The notes: generated from the letters alone by a model not told the origin. Positions 1 through 8,630 are shown, counted from the first letter of the stretch. The stretch: 62,727 nucleotides of DNA from Virgibacillus_R byunsanensis (GCF_042675965.1 NZ_JBHTKJ010000076.1:1-62727), one strand, 5' to 3'. Numbers and translations are program-made.

Positions 1-772
1 CATGAATTCTGGCAACCTTTGTTTTTTGTTTATACCAGTTGTTTGAACCAATGACACGTCTTGATAGGATCTGTTGGGCTTTTATGAGCTTTTCTTCTAA
101 GGACTTGAAATAGCGGTTATTTTTATATTTCGTGCCATCTGAAAGGATAGCGAAGTCCTTTAATCCTACATCCACACCTGTACTAGAGTTTGTTTTAGTT
201 AATTCGCTTACTTCTGTTTCTGCAACGATAGATACAAAGTACTTTCCGCTTGGATTACGTCTAATCGTCGCATTGATAATACGACCATCTATTTCACGAC
301 TCTTGGCATAACGAACGAGCCCGAGCTTTGGTAGCTTGATATGATTTTCTAAAACATCCATATTGCCGTTCGTTTGTTTCGTGCTATAAGACTGCACATT
401 ATTCTTTTTACTTTTAAAGCGAGGTGCTTTAGTTTGTTTTTTATAATAGCGTTGATACCCGTCAGCTAAATTTTCAACTGACTTTTGTAGGGAAATACTG
501 TCTACCTCTTTCAAAAAAGGGTAGTTCTCTTTCAATTGACGAACTGCTTTCACCGATTCATATTTATGGAAAAACTCACCTTTCCAGTTGTTAGATGGTA
601 ATTGACCATTTTGTTTCATCTCTTCAGCGATATACCAAAAGGCATCTTTTTCTTTCTGTTTGGCGAGAAAGAAGTTGAAAACAAATCTAGAACAACCAAT
701 CGTTTTATGAATCAACTCTATCTGCTTCTTATTCGGGAAGATACGGAACTTAAAAGCCTTCTTTACTAGCAT
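1..772 (-). CDS. tnpB: TnpB, IS200/IS605-family RNA-guided endonuclease (3' end outside window)
   Basis: Open reading frame running off the left edge, about 257 codons visible of the usual 360-420. TnpB proteins of IS605/IS1341 elements are RuvC-type nucleases guided by an RNA (reRNA/omegaRNA) read from the element's right end. I read the N-terminal OrfB helix-turn-helix region (start MLVKKAFKFRIFPNKKQ) and the first RuvC motif GVDVGLKDFA at about residues 194-203, with its catalytic Asp. The second and third RuvC motifs, the zinc ribbon and the guide-RNA region would lie left of position 1. The start at 772 has GAGGTG eight bases ahead and a TATAAT-like box at 808-813. No tnpA is visible on the window side. 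The visible part is intact; whether the whole element is intact cannot be seen. Confidence 0.9.
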   Translation of the reverse strand, partial: MLVKKAFKFRIFPNKKQIELIHKTIGCSRFVFNFFLAKQKEKDAFWYIAEEMKQNGQLPSNNWKGEFFHKYESVKAVRQLKENYPFLKEVDSISLQKSVENLADGYQRYYKKQTKAPRFKSKKNNVQSYSTKQTNGNMDVLENHIKLPKLGLVRYAKSREIDGRIINATIRRNPSGKYFVSIVAETEVSELTKTNSSTGVDVGLKDFAILSDGTKYKNNRYFKSLEEKLIKAQQILSRRVIGSNNWYKQKTKVARIH

Positions 773-920
773 GATTTCACCTCATATTCACAGGAACATT
801 TGTTCTAATTATAGCACGATGAGGTTCGTTTTGGCTATCGCCAACCGCCATTCATCTCCCCCTTATCGTTGAGCTAAAGCCCTTCCCGCGCTTGAAGAGG
901 GAGTCTTCTGTCTGATGATA
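773..920 (-). mobile_element. Left end of the tnpB insertion element
   Basis: Non-coding stretch upstream of tnpB. It holds a short stem-loop at 831-844 (TTGGC-TATC-GCCAA) and a purine/pyrimidine-rich imperfect hairpin at about 885-912. IS200/IS605 elements lack terminal inverted repeats and carry subterminal hairpins, which this resembles. The exact boundary is not determined. Confidence 0.45.
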
Positions 921-950
921 AAATGAATTTAAATGAGGAGCGTGAAACAC

Positions 951-1163
951 ATGGCCAAATCCAATGCTCAAAAAAAGCGTCAAAAACTCGAGCGAGAAGG
1001 AAGATTGAAACCGGAATTGAGCAGAAGTCCTTTTACACAGCTGGACTTACGAACAAGAAAAACGAAAACGAAGAAAGATCACATGTATCGAATGAAACAT
1101 AAGAATCGTTATCCACAATCATGGGAAAACGATTCTTTTTTATTTGCCTGCTACCTAAATTAA
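951..1163 (+). CDS. Small basic protein, YqkK-like
   Basis: 70 codons from ATG at 951, with GAGGAG ten bases upstream. The product begins MAKSNAQKKRQKLEREGR and is very rich in Lys and Arg over its first 55 residues, with a short hydrophobic tail. It resembles from memory the small B. subtilis YqkK protein, which has the same MAKS-A-K--R-KL-REG opening and RTRKTKTKKD core and lies near the aspartase locus there. An aspartase/fumarase-family gene follows here too, which supports the match. Function is unknown; a nucleic-acid-binding role would only be a guess from the charge. Confidence 0.7.
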   Translation: MAKSNAQKKRQKLEREGRLKPELSRSPFTQLDLRTRKTKTKKDHMYRMKHKNRYPQSWENDSFLFACYLN

Positions 1164-1253
1164 CCCTTCTACTACCTAAAAGTTGTTATACAAATCCCAG
1201 TAATGGAGAACATATATAAAAGAGCAAACATACATAGCGGAGGAGAGACATCC

Positions 1254-2639
1254 ATGCAACCTTCAGACCACTATCGCACGGAGAAAGATCCAATGGGTAG
1301 AATATTAGTTCCAAAAACAGCTTATTACGGTGCTCAAACCCAGCGCGCAGTAGAAAATTTTCAAATCAGTGGACGGCGACTTCCACGGTCGTTTATTAAA
1401 GCACAAGGAATTATTAAAGCTTCAGCAGCAAAAGCAAATATGCAATTAGGCATGCTTGCAAGTGATAAAGGAAAGGCCATTGTCGAAGCCGCTGAAGAAG
1501 TCATTGAAGGAAAATGGGACGATCAATTCGTAGTCGATGTATATCAGGCTGGAGCTGGAACATCACAAAATATGAACGCCAATGAGATCATCGCAAATCG
1601 CGCTTCAGAAATCATGACTGGTTCTCTAGAGTCGTATACCGTCCATGCAAATGACCATGTAAACATGGCACAATCAACCAACGACACCTTCCCAGCAGCA
1701 CTCCATATCGCATGCGTGGAGAATATTAATGAACAACTCCTCCCCGCCATCTACAACTTACAAAAAGAATTAAAGCGAAAATCAGTTGAGTTTATGCCAA
1801 TTTTAAAAAGCGGTCGAACTCATTTACATGACGCAATTCCAATTCGCCTAGGCCAGGAATTCTCCGGGTATGCTGGAACAATTGAATCTGTGTATCATCA
1901 AATTGAAGACTGCCTTGACGGGTTATATGAACTTGGTTTAGGGGGAAATGCAATAGGTACAATCATCAACACACATCAGGATTATCCGCAAACAGTAGTT
2001 ACGGAAATTTGCAATCGCACGAATGCACCTTTTCGCGCACCAGAAAGTATGTTCAGTTATATGCAAAACCGAAATGCGGCAATACGTACATCACTTGCAT
2101 TAAAGGAATTAGCTGTTCACTTAATTAAGATAACGAGTGATCTGCGATTACTAGCATCAGGTCCACGAACTGGCTTAGCAGAAATAACGCTTCCCACTCT
2201 TCAGCCTGGTTCAACGATTATGCCTGGAAAAGTAAATCCAGCTATATTGGAAATGACTTACATGGTATGCTGCCAAGTCATCGGTTATGAAACAGCAGTT
2301 GCAACAGCAGGCACGGCAAGTCAATTGGAAATCAATGTGATGATGCCAGTGATTGCTCATACCGTTCTCGATTCGATCGCATTATTATCGAATGCAATTC
2401 CAACTCTTACAGCAAAGTGTATCAGCGGAATTCAAGGAAATGAAGTCATCTGCAAAAATTGGATGGAAGAGAGTCTATCCTTAGTTACAGGACTAAGTCC
2501 GATTTTGGGATATGATCTCGCTTCACAGATTGGAAATGAAGCAGATAACAAAAATATAACGATAAAGCAGGTCCTCCAGGAACGAGGTATACTAACTCCT
2601 GAATTGGAAAACGCAATAGATCCTACTGGAATGGTTTAA
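1254..2639 (+). CDS. Aspartase/fumarase superfamily lyase (probable aspartate ammonia-lyase)
   Basis: 461 codons, the usual size for class II fumarase or aspartase. The start at 1254 follows GGAGGAGA by about six bases; an earlier in-frame ATG at 1203 has no such site. The family signature GSTIMPGKVNP is at about residues 319-329, with the substrate-binding loops GRTHLHDAIP and SGPRTGLAEI. These homotetrameric cytosolic enzymes reversibly add or remove ammonia (Asp to fumarate) or water (malate to fumarate). The SS-loop reads MPGKVNP, as in fumarases, whereas many aspartases have MPAKVNP. The C-terminal portion (NVMMPVIAHTVLDS and the KCISGI segment) is more aspartase-like, so the substrate is uncertain. 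The adjacent YqkK-like gene argues for the ans locus. No transcription terminator is obvious; repeat B1 follows. Confidence 0.8.
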   Translation: MQPSDHYRTEKDPMGRILVPKTAYYGAQTQRAVENFQISGRRLPRSFIKAQGIIKASAAKANMQLGMLASDKGKAIVEAAEEVIEGKWDDQFVVDVYQAGAGTSQNMNANEIIANRASEIMTGSLESYTVHANDHVNMAQSTNDTFPAALHIACVENINEQLLPAIYNLQKELKRKSVEFMPILKSGRTHLHDAIPIRLGQEFSGYAGTIESVYHQIEDCLDGLYELGLGGNAIGTIINTHQDYPQTVVTEICNRTNAPFRAPESMFSYMQNRNAAIRTSLALKELAVHLIKITSDLRLLASGPRTGLAEITLPTLQPGSTIMPGKVNPAILEMTYMVCCQVIGYETAVATAGTASQLEINVMMPVIAHTVLDSIALLSNAIPTLTAKCISGIQGNEVICKNWMEESLSLVTGLSPILGYDLASQIGNEADNKNITIKQVLQERGILTPELENAIDPTGMV

Positions 2640-2650
2640 CGGTTAGAATT

Positions 2651-2775
2651 GAAGCAAAAGCTAGAAGCGCTTTGAAAGACACGACAAGCATAAGTAGTTC
2701 TCGTAGTGTGGACGCACCACACGGAGTCGGACTGCTTATGTCTTAAGTGTCTAGGCGCTTGATCTGGACCTGGAA
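2651..2775 (+). repeat. Repeat family B, copy 1 (hairpin repeat)
   Basis: About 125 bases with inverted-repeat arms: AAGCGCTTTGAAAGACAC at the start against GTGTCTAGGCGCTT at the end, plus inner AGCATAAG/CTTATG. Two related copies lie at 44563-44688 (opposite strand) and 48671-48786. The remaining bases to 3048 hold nothing I recognise apart from the AT-rich leader of the next gene. Confidence 0.75.
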
Positions 2776-3048
2776 TATTCCGTAGATAAATATACATGAC
2801 TTTCAATTTGTACTTTATTTACTAATTAAAAATGTATTACCTATTTGCCCCCAAAACACTTAGTTAGTTCGATTGTAGCTTTAGATTAGGTTATTGCTTT
2901 TTAGAGGAATATCATCGTTCATTTATATAATCGAATGTGGATCTAGTTATAGGGGTATGGTTGTTAAAAATTAAAAAATAATCCATGCGCTTAAGTGTTG
3001 AATTTGCATAAATCTTAATAAATAACTATTAAACGAAAGGAAATTATT

Positions 3049-3543
3049 ATGTCTCTTGACCATATAATTTTGGTTCTTATTTGGATTATTGGAATCGCAC
3101 TTTTTATCATTATCACTCCTAAAAATCTAAAAAGAAAATTGATTTTGGCATTCCTTGTTTGCCAGGCTCTTAAATGGTTAAGTGGTCTACTACATTTAAA
3201 GTTTGATTTAATTTCATTTCCTACTCGTGAGTTTCCCAATGCTTCAGACATTTTACTTGCTACGGAAGGGTTTTTATATCCATTACTTTGTGGATTTTAT
3301 ATAATCTATGAGCCAAAAAATAACTTCTTAATCCGTGTTGTATATTTATCAATTTGTATTTCCGTATTGGTATTAATTGATTTGATGTTTGTGAAGTTCA
3401 CCAAATTAATTGATTATGTTAATTATGCATGGTATTGGACATGGCTCGTTTTTTTGGGATTATTTGTCATAACGAATGTAATCTATCATTGGTTTTTCAG
3501 AAACAAATTATTGTTTGAACCTGAGAAGAGGATTTCACCATGA
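3049..3543 (+). CDS. CBO0543-type membrane protein, copy 1
   Basis: 164 codons, start preceded by AAAGGAAA. Four to five hydrophobic segments (about residues 3-22, 30-48, 68-90, 96-115 and 128-152) make it an integral membrane protein. The motif YAWYWTW near residues 126-132 and the PTREFPN segment after the second helix are typical, from memory, of the CBO0543 family of small Firmicute membrane proteins, whose function is not known. The neighbouring gene encodes a paralogue (same layout, SWYWTW motif), so this is a tandem duplication. The stop overlaps the next start as ATGA, so the two are translationally coupled. No enzyme motif is visible. Confidence 0.65.
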   Translation: MSLDHIILVLIWIIGIALFIIITPKNLKRKLILAFLVCQALKWLSGLLHLKFDLISFPTREFPNASDILLATEGFLYPLLCGFYIIYEPKNNFLIRVVYLSICISVLVLIDLMFVKFTKLIDYVNYAWYWTWLVFLGLFVITNVIYHWFFRNKLLFEPEKRISP

Positions 3544-4028
3544 TTTTAGAATGGACGATCTTGATTTTTGCTTGGATTCTTACTGCTTGTTTACTTTTCA
3601 TTATTCCGAAAGATAGAAAGAGGATAGCCATTGTGGCGTTTTTATTTAAACAAGCTATTACTTTGCTTTTTGGCTTAGCAGTAGTTGAATATAATTTAAT
3701 TTCCTATCCTATTCGTTTTTTTTCAGACGTTAATCGTGCTAGTTTTACTTTTGAGTATTTTGCATATCCAACAATATGTGGTATCTTTGTTTCATTTTAC
3801 CCTTACTACAGAACCCGTTTATATAAGTTGGGCTACTATGCTTCCTTCTGTACAGTACTTACAATTCCAGAGCTACTTTTAGAGAAGTATACAGATGTAA
3901 TAGAATACTTACATTGGTCTTGGTACTGGACATGGATCACGTTGTTCATTACATTAATGTTATCCAGACGGTTTTGTGTATGGTTCTTTAACGGTTTATC
4001 AAAAGAAATTGAATCATTAGAAAACTAA
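3540..4028 (+). CDS. CBO0543-type membrane protein, copy 2
   Basis: 162 codons, beginning within the stop of the previous gene (four-base ATGA overlap), with GAGAGGATT upstream. It has the same arrangement of four to five membrane helices as its neighbour, a PIRFFSD segment in place of PTREFPN, and the signature HWSWYWTW at about residues 128-135. Divergence between the copies is high outside these motifs, so the duplication is old or the copies form a heteromer (inference). The function of the family is unknown. Partial repeat D lies immediately downstream. Confidence 0.65.
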   Translation: MILEWTILIFAWILTACLLFIIPKDRKRIAIVAFLFKQAITLLFGLAVVEYNLISYPIRFFSDVNRASFTFEYFAYPTICGIFVSFYPYYRTRLYKLGYYASFCTVLTIPELLLEKYTDVIEYLHWSWYWTWITLFITLMLSRRFCVWFFNGLSKEIESLEN

Positions 4029-4100
4029 GCTTATCACCAAGCCTTAGTTGCACTTAGTAGGTAAGAAAGTTTTATCTTTCTTATCTACTAAAAAATTAAC
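4029..4100 (+). repeat. Repeat family D, partial copy
   Basis: Begins in the stop region of the preceding gene. It carries the family words CCTTAGTTGCACTTA, GTAGGTAAGAAAG and TTCTTATCTACTAAAAAA, also present at 40043-40180, 43435-43495, 52649-52792 and 54727-54770. The AAGAAAG/CTTTCTT pair can form a small hairpin. Confidence 0.6.
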
Positions 4101-4179
4101 TGCCTTTCCTTGTTTCACTCAGGGCAAAGGCAGTCTAGGCGCTTTATCTTCTCTCATGTTACTAGGTCAATACATCTTT

Positions 4180-4329
4180 TCATTTAGCCTTGTTAACTTC
4201 CTTACCAAAACACTGATTATTACAATAGATAAGTCCCCGTTCTCTGACATAACATTTACTGCATATTGCCTTCGAACACCTCTTGCACTTACTGCTCGTT
4301 CTTACTTCACAAAATCTGCACCACAACAT
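4180..4329 (-). CDS. Tiny cysteine-rich (zinc-ribbon-like) protein
   Basis: 49 codons, ATG at 4329 with AAGAAGGA seven bases upstream. The product has CRFC near the N terminus, then CKRC, CSKC and two further single cysteines (YCNNQC), eight Cys in all with C-x2-C spacing. It ends in a basic tail. The pattern resembles a treble-clef or double zinc-ribbon fold, so metal binding is the likeliest property (inference). It lies alone between repeat D and the terminator of the TetM-like gene. I do not recognise a family. A chance ORF with four ordered CxxC-type pairs plus a good ribosome site is unlikely but not excluded. Confidence 0.5.
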   Translation of the reverse strand: MLWCRFCEVRTSSKCKRCSKAICSKCYVRERGLIYCNNQCFGKEVNKAK

Positions 4330-4506
4330 TGATCATCCTTCTTTCTCATTAGGATTCTTACGATTCAAAATGTCAGATTGATGGCATTTGTCTAATTTCT
4401 ATGTTTTTTTTCATATAAATATTCAGCAAAACGTGTAATTCTGATAGTAAGATTTCCTGGCAATATTTTGATAGAATTAAGGGTTTGGTTTTTTTACCTT
4501 CAGCAA

Positions 4507-4541
4507 AAAACACTGCAATTATAATAAAATTGCAGTGTTTT
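4507..4541 (-). terminator. Rho-independent terminator of the TetM-like gene
   Basis: Perfect stem AAAACACTGCAAT/ATTGCAGTGTTTT followed on the minus strand by a T-run, 14 bases past the stop at 4555. Confidence 0.85.
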
Positions 4542-4554
4542 CCTTGTATATTAC

Positions 4555-6516
4555 TCACCTATTACCATCTACATGCATCTCATTCTCTGCCTTATCCCAA
4601 GGAACTTTATACCCTTTACCTTTCGCACAGAATATAGAACTGGATGTGTATTGTGAATCGGCATTTTTATCATAAGCTAATTGCTCAATAATCTCCTCCT
4701 CATTATGACAACGATCATATCCACCATAACGGAGACTTAATACTCCTTTTCCATGTGTGAATGAAACGAACATGGTCGAATAATTTTTAAAAGTAGAAAC
4801 TGGTGCTATTCCCGTAACAATTGCTTTGTCCGCTATCGTTTCTGGTGGATCGAATGTTCCATGTGCCTTTTCAATATCAGATAGTACCCTACCCATATCG
4901 TCTATATCTACTTTAATTTTAAACTGGTAATATGGCTCAAGGAGTACGTTATTTGCTTTCTCTAATCCTTGCCGTAATGCTCGATATGTCGCTTCCCGGA
5001 AGTCACCGCCTGAAGTGTGTTTATGATGGGAACGTCCAGTCAGTAATGTGACTTTTAAATCAGTAACAGGAGAACCTGTAAGTATGCCGTGGTGATCACG
5101 TTCAAATAAATGATGACGAATTAAATTCTGATTACCAATAGATAAGTCATTTGGGTGGCAAATAGTCTCAAACGAAATTCCTGATTCTCTATGTCCAGGT
5201 TCTAACTTAAGATGGACTTCTGCATAGTGCTTTAACGGCTCAAAATGACCATACCCATTTACTACTGTTTCGATTGTTTCCATATAAAGAATCTCGGGTT
5301 CATCAAAAGAAACATCAAACTGAAACCGCTCTTTAACAAGCTGTTCAAGTACCTCAAGTTGAACTACTCCCATCACATGGATATAAATTTGTTGAAAATG
5401 TTCATCCCAAAGTACCCTTAGTGATGGATCTTCTGCATCCAATATGTTAAAACAACGCAGTACATCTTTTACATGCATGGATGAATCGAAAACAATCTTT
5501 GACTTCAGCATCGGCATCATTTCATACTGAACCTTTTCCGCGTACTCACCGACCCCATCCCCAACAGAAGCCTTGGATAACCCTACGATTGCGAATAATT
5601 CACCAGCAGAAACCTGATCTACTTGCGTATAATCCTCTCCATGATAAACACGAAGTTGTGTCACTTTCTCGGAATTTCTATTTTTTTCATTTCCATAACT
5701 AAGCATATTCCTAACAGCTATTGTGCCGCTAAAGCTTTTTACAAATGTAATTCTGTTCCCGCTATTATCATATCGAATTTTATACACCTGACCAGCAAAG
5801 TCTTCATCGTCGTTATAAGATGTTTCTGTTAACTGATCTAGCTTTTCAAAAAACGATTTGACACCTGTATCTTTTAATGCTGAACCACTGGAAGCAGCAT
5901 ATAATTTATTTTCAGCTATTAATCTTTTTAATGTATGTAACCATAAATCCTTGTCATAACCTGACTCCATATACGTATCAAATAACGTTTCATCACGTTC
6001 TGCAAGAAATTCCACTAATTCTTCTTTCATTTCGCCTTCAGAAAAGCTCTGTGTTAGATCACAAATATTCTCTGTTACATTAGATCTAATTTCATCCAGA
6101 ACTTCCTCTACATTCGCCCCTTCACGATCCGTTTTATTGATAAAGAAAAATGTAGGTACCTCATGTTTTTGGAGCAACTGCCAAACGGTTTCCGTATGTC
6201 CTTCCACACCTTCAACAGCACTGATAATTACAATGGCATAGTCCATTACTTGGATAGCTCGTTCCATTTCCGGGGAAAAATCGACGTGACCTGGCGTGTC
6301 GATCAGATAATAGGTCGAATCGTTGTAAGAAAATTTTCCCTGATCAGCAAAAACAGTGATGCCTCTTTTCTTTTCTATGTCATGACTATCGAGAAAAGCA
6401 TCCTTATTGTCCACTCGCCCTCTTTGTTTAATGCTTTTCGTATGATAAAGCAGTTGTTCTGAGAAGGTAGTTTTGCCTGCATCAACATGTGCGACGATTC
6501 CAATTGTTTTATTCAT
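4555..6516 (-). CDS. TetM/TetO-like ribosomal protection GTPase
   Basis: 653 codons, the length of TetM-class proteins (about 640). It is an EF-G-like translational GTPase that would act on the ribosome to eject tetracycline or a similar ligand. The GTPase motifs are complete: G1 AHVDAGKTT (8-16), G2 RGIT, G3 DTPGHVDF (about 73-80), G4 NKTD (about 127-130) and G5 SGSA. Domains II-V follow, including the domain IV region around residues 420-500. There is no TetM-type leader peptide or attenuator upstream, and the sequence seems distant from classical TetM from memory, so it may be an intrinsic chromosomal homologue rather than a mobile resistance gene. The start at 6516 has GGGGAGGG eight bases upstream. 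It is transcribed divergently from the exporter-like gene at 6713. Resistance itself is unproven. Confidence 0.8.
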   Translation of the reverse strand: MNKTIGIVAHVDAGKTTFSEQLLYHTKSIKQRGRVDNKDAFLDSHDIEKKRGITVFADQGKFSYNDSTYYLIDTPGHVDFSPEMERAIQVMDYAIVIISAVEGVEGHTETVWQLLQKHEVPTFFFINKTDREGANVEEVLDEIRSNVTENICDLTQSFSEGEMKEELVEFLAERDETLFDTYMESGYDKDLWLHTLKRLIAENKLYAASSGSALKDTGVKSFFEKLDQLTETSYNDDEDFAGQVYKIRYDNSGNRITFVKSFSGTIAVRNMLSYGNEKNRNSEKVTQLRVYHGEDYTQVDQVSAGELFAIVGLSKASVGDGVGEYAEKVQYEMMPMLKSKIVFDSSMHVKDVLRCFNILDAEDPSLRVLWDEHFQQIYIHVMGVVQLEVLEQLVKERFQFDVSFDEPEILYMETIETVVNGYGHFEPLKHYAEVHLKLEPGHRESGISFETICHPNDLSIGNQNLIRHHLFERDHHGILTGSPVTDLKVTLLTGRSHHKHTSGGDFREATYRALRQGLEKANNVLLEPYYQFKIKVDIDDMGRVLSDIEKAHGTFDPPETIADKAIVTGIAPVSTFKNYSTMFVSFTHGKGVLSLRYGGYDRCHNEEEIIEQLAYDKNADSQYTSSSIFCAKGKGYKVPWDKAENEMHVDGNR

Positions 6517-6712
6517 CGTGTGCCCTCCCCGTTATCAATTCTAGTATATTATTATATTATATCAAAAGCTTAACCTAGCAACCTAAAAAACTTATATGAC
6601 ATTGGAAACTAGTGTTATAATAGGTCTGTACAAGAAAATTCAAACATAGAATTATTTTATAAATCCTTATCAGTAATTGAGGATTAATTCTATCTTTTCA
6701 GAGGTGCAATAA

Positions 6713-7759
6713 ATGGAATTTAATATCGGTCCACGTATGGTAAAAACGGGACTTGCTGTTACATTGACTTTACTATTAACAGGTATACTCAACCTTCAAC
6801 TGGAAATTGTTGCGGCGATCGCTGCCGTGTTGGCGATGCAGCCTTCCATTATGCGGTCATACAATTATATTAAAGAAGTTATCATCTCCAATGGGGTTGG
6901 ACTTATTTTTGCCGTGCTTGGTACTTTCCTGCTTGGAACGCATCCACTTTCTGTTGGTGCTGTTGTGATCATTTCCATTGCAATTAACATCAGGCTTGGC
7001 CTTTATAAAACCGTAAGCTTGACGATCTTAACCATCATCGCATTAATGTTAGTTAATACTGATGGGTTAAGCCTTATAAACATTATTAATCGATTATCAT
7101 TAGTTGCAATTGGAGTTTTTTCTGCCTTTATTATTAACGTGATCGTTTTTCCACCAGACCATCAGAAGAACTTGTTTACTATTATTAAAAAAGCCAGTGA
7201 TAAAATGAATTTTCTATTACGTGTCATACCAAACAGTACTATGAGCATTCCTAGGATGAAAAAAGAAGATACGGAAGTTGAGAAATTACTTAACGAAGCA
7301 GAGGACTATTATGAAATCATTTCGGATGAGAGAAGCCGAATATTTATAAAAAATCGGTTGAGCTTTTACCGAAACATTATTATTTATAAGCATATGATTC
7401 AGGTGCTAGATAAAAAGCAAACGTTGATTCGTCAGCTAGAGAAAAACATCCAGGAAATCGAGACCATTTCGAGCAATAAATCCTACTTAATTAAAAAGCT
7501 CGCAAAAGAAATAAACAGCTACAGCGAAAATGTTTTTTTATTATATGAAAATAAAATTATTCTTAACATGGATCTGCAGAAAGAAACAAAAGCAGCCATG
7601 CAAGTCACAATCAATAACCTCATCGAGGAATTACAAGGGGCAGAACTATACAAGTGGAATTTTGTTTTTCCAATTGCAAACAGTATTATTGAGCTATTTT
7701 TTGAGTTAGATAAACTAGAAAGGCTTGTGCGAATAAAGGAATTGAAGGAAGAGAAGTAA
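6713..7759 (+). CDS. Aromatic acid exporter family (ArAE, FUSC-like) membrane protein
   Basis: 348 codons, AGAGGTG upstream of the ATG. The N-terminal half (about 1-150) has five to six membrane helices, with the family segment AAVLAMQPSIMRSYNYIKE after helix 1-2. The C-terminal half is a charged helical cytoplasmic domain (about 155-348), matching the ArAE_1 plus C-terminal domain layout of Bacillus YgaE/YqjA-type proteins. Such proteins are thought to export aromatic or other organic acids; the substrate is not predictable. A TGT-TATAAT extended -10 box lies at 6611-6619. It is divergent from the TetM-like gene with about 200 bases between, so a shared control region is possible. Repeat A1 begins just past its stop. 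Confidence 0.75.
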   Translation: MEFNIGPRMVKTGLAVTLTLLLTGILNLQLEIVAAIAAVLAMQPSIMRSYNYIKEVIISNGVGLIFAVLGTFLLGTHPLSVGAVVIISIAINIRLGLYKTVSLTILTIIALMLVNTDGLSLINIINRLSLVAIGVFSAFIINVIVFPPDHQKNLFTIIKKASDKMNFLLRVIPNSTMSIPRMKKEDTEVEKLLNEAEDYYEIISDERSRIFIKNRLSFYRNIIIYKHMIQVLDKKQTLIRQLEKNIQEIETISSNKSYLIKKLAKEINSYSENVFLLYENKIILNMDLQKETKAAMQVTINNLIEELQGAELYKWNFVFPIANSIIELFFELDKLERLVRIKELKEEK

Positions 7760-7767
7760 TAACGAAG

Positions 7768-8630
7768 CCTGTTTTCGTAAAGATTGTTGCTTTTGAGAGA
7801 AATAGATATATGATGCGTCGTAACTTGAGATGATGGGTGGCGCTGTTACTCGCTCCGGAAATACACTTCGCGCATCTTAGGGCGGCTGGTGAGCTTCTTC
7901 ATGCTAACGCATTTCAGAATCTCACCTAGGAGGCTGTCCGATGGAATAATTCAGTGTGAATATATATGCATTCACACTGAATTATTAATGTATAATCCAC
8001 CATATTTTGAATAAATATTCGGCAATTTCACTTCGTCGGACAGCCTCCTAGGCCTATCCTCCCGCAGAACAAGGAAAGCTACGGCAGCATTACATCGCAC
8101 GCAGAAAAAGTGATTTCCTTTTTCAAGGAGTCTTCGTGTATTTCCGCCGCTGGTATAGTTTTCCATAATAAAACAGCAGCTTTCATTTCGTTTTTTATCA
8201 TATTTATGTTGTTTGATTTTCTCTGCGGGCAGTGACTCCTCGCCTGTGGGGACTTCAGAAGCTGTTCTTGCCCAGGAGTGTAACATTTTTTCACAGCTTA
8301 GAACAGCTTTCTGTTCAAGTAACAAGATTCCAAATGTTTTATCAAACAATGATTAGAAAGCCATGACAAGCGTAGGCAGAATATGTAGACTCCTCGAAAA
8401 TACAAACCGATTTTCTTCGTGGGATGCTACGCTTCGAAGCATACCTTGTCCTGTGGGAACAGCACGTGTCCGAAGACCCCCGGAAGAAGCGTTCTTTGCT
8501 TCTGAGGAGGGCTGAGGCCGTGCCCACGGAAAGCGAAGTATTCTGCCGAAGCGGTTTTATAGCACTCGATGTCGAGAAATTTACGTCGCATTTTACATCA
8601 ACTATGAACACACTAAGGGTGACAGGACTT
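7768..8630. mobile_element. Repeat family A, copy 1 (non-coding, interrupted by MITE C)
   Basis: Begins GCCTGTTTTCGTAAAG, then the shared modules GATATATGATGCGTCGTAAC, GGCGGCTGGTGAGC and CGGAAATACACTTCGC, and on the right ACGTCGCATTTTACATCAACT in inverse sense. It holds the long shared words CACGTGTCCGAAGACCCC and CTGAGGCCGTGCCCAC. Termini are degenerate (right end near GACAGGAC) and no target duplication is visible. ORFs of 70-125 codons here recur as fragments in other copies and have no coding character. Confidence 0.7.
7930..8047. mobile_element. MITE C, 118 bp, nested in repeat A1
   Basis: Perfect 12-bp terminal inverted repeats GAGGCTGTCCGA/TCGGACAGCCTC flanked by CTAG on both sides (4-bp target duplication at 7926-7929 and 8048-8051). 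An internal perfect 17-bp hairpin lies at 7945-7986 around an 8-base loop. A second copy starts at 62665 in the other orientation. Confidence 0.85.

Noticed and set aside
4048..4332. 94-codon plus-strand ORF opposite the Cys-rich mini-gene
   Set aside because: No ribosome site and composition of a complementary-strand shadow; it includes repeat D.
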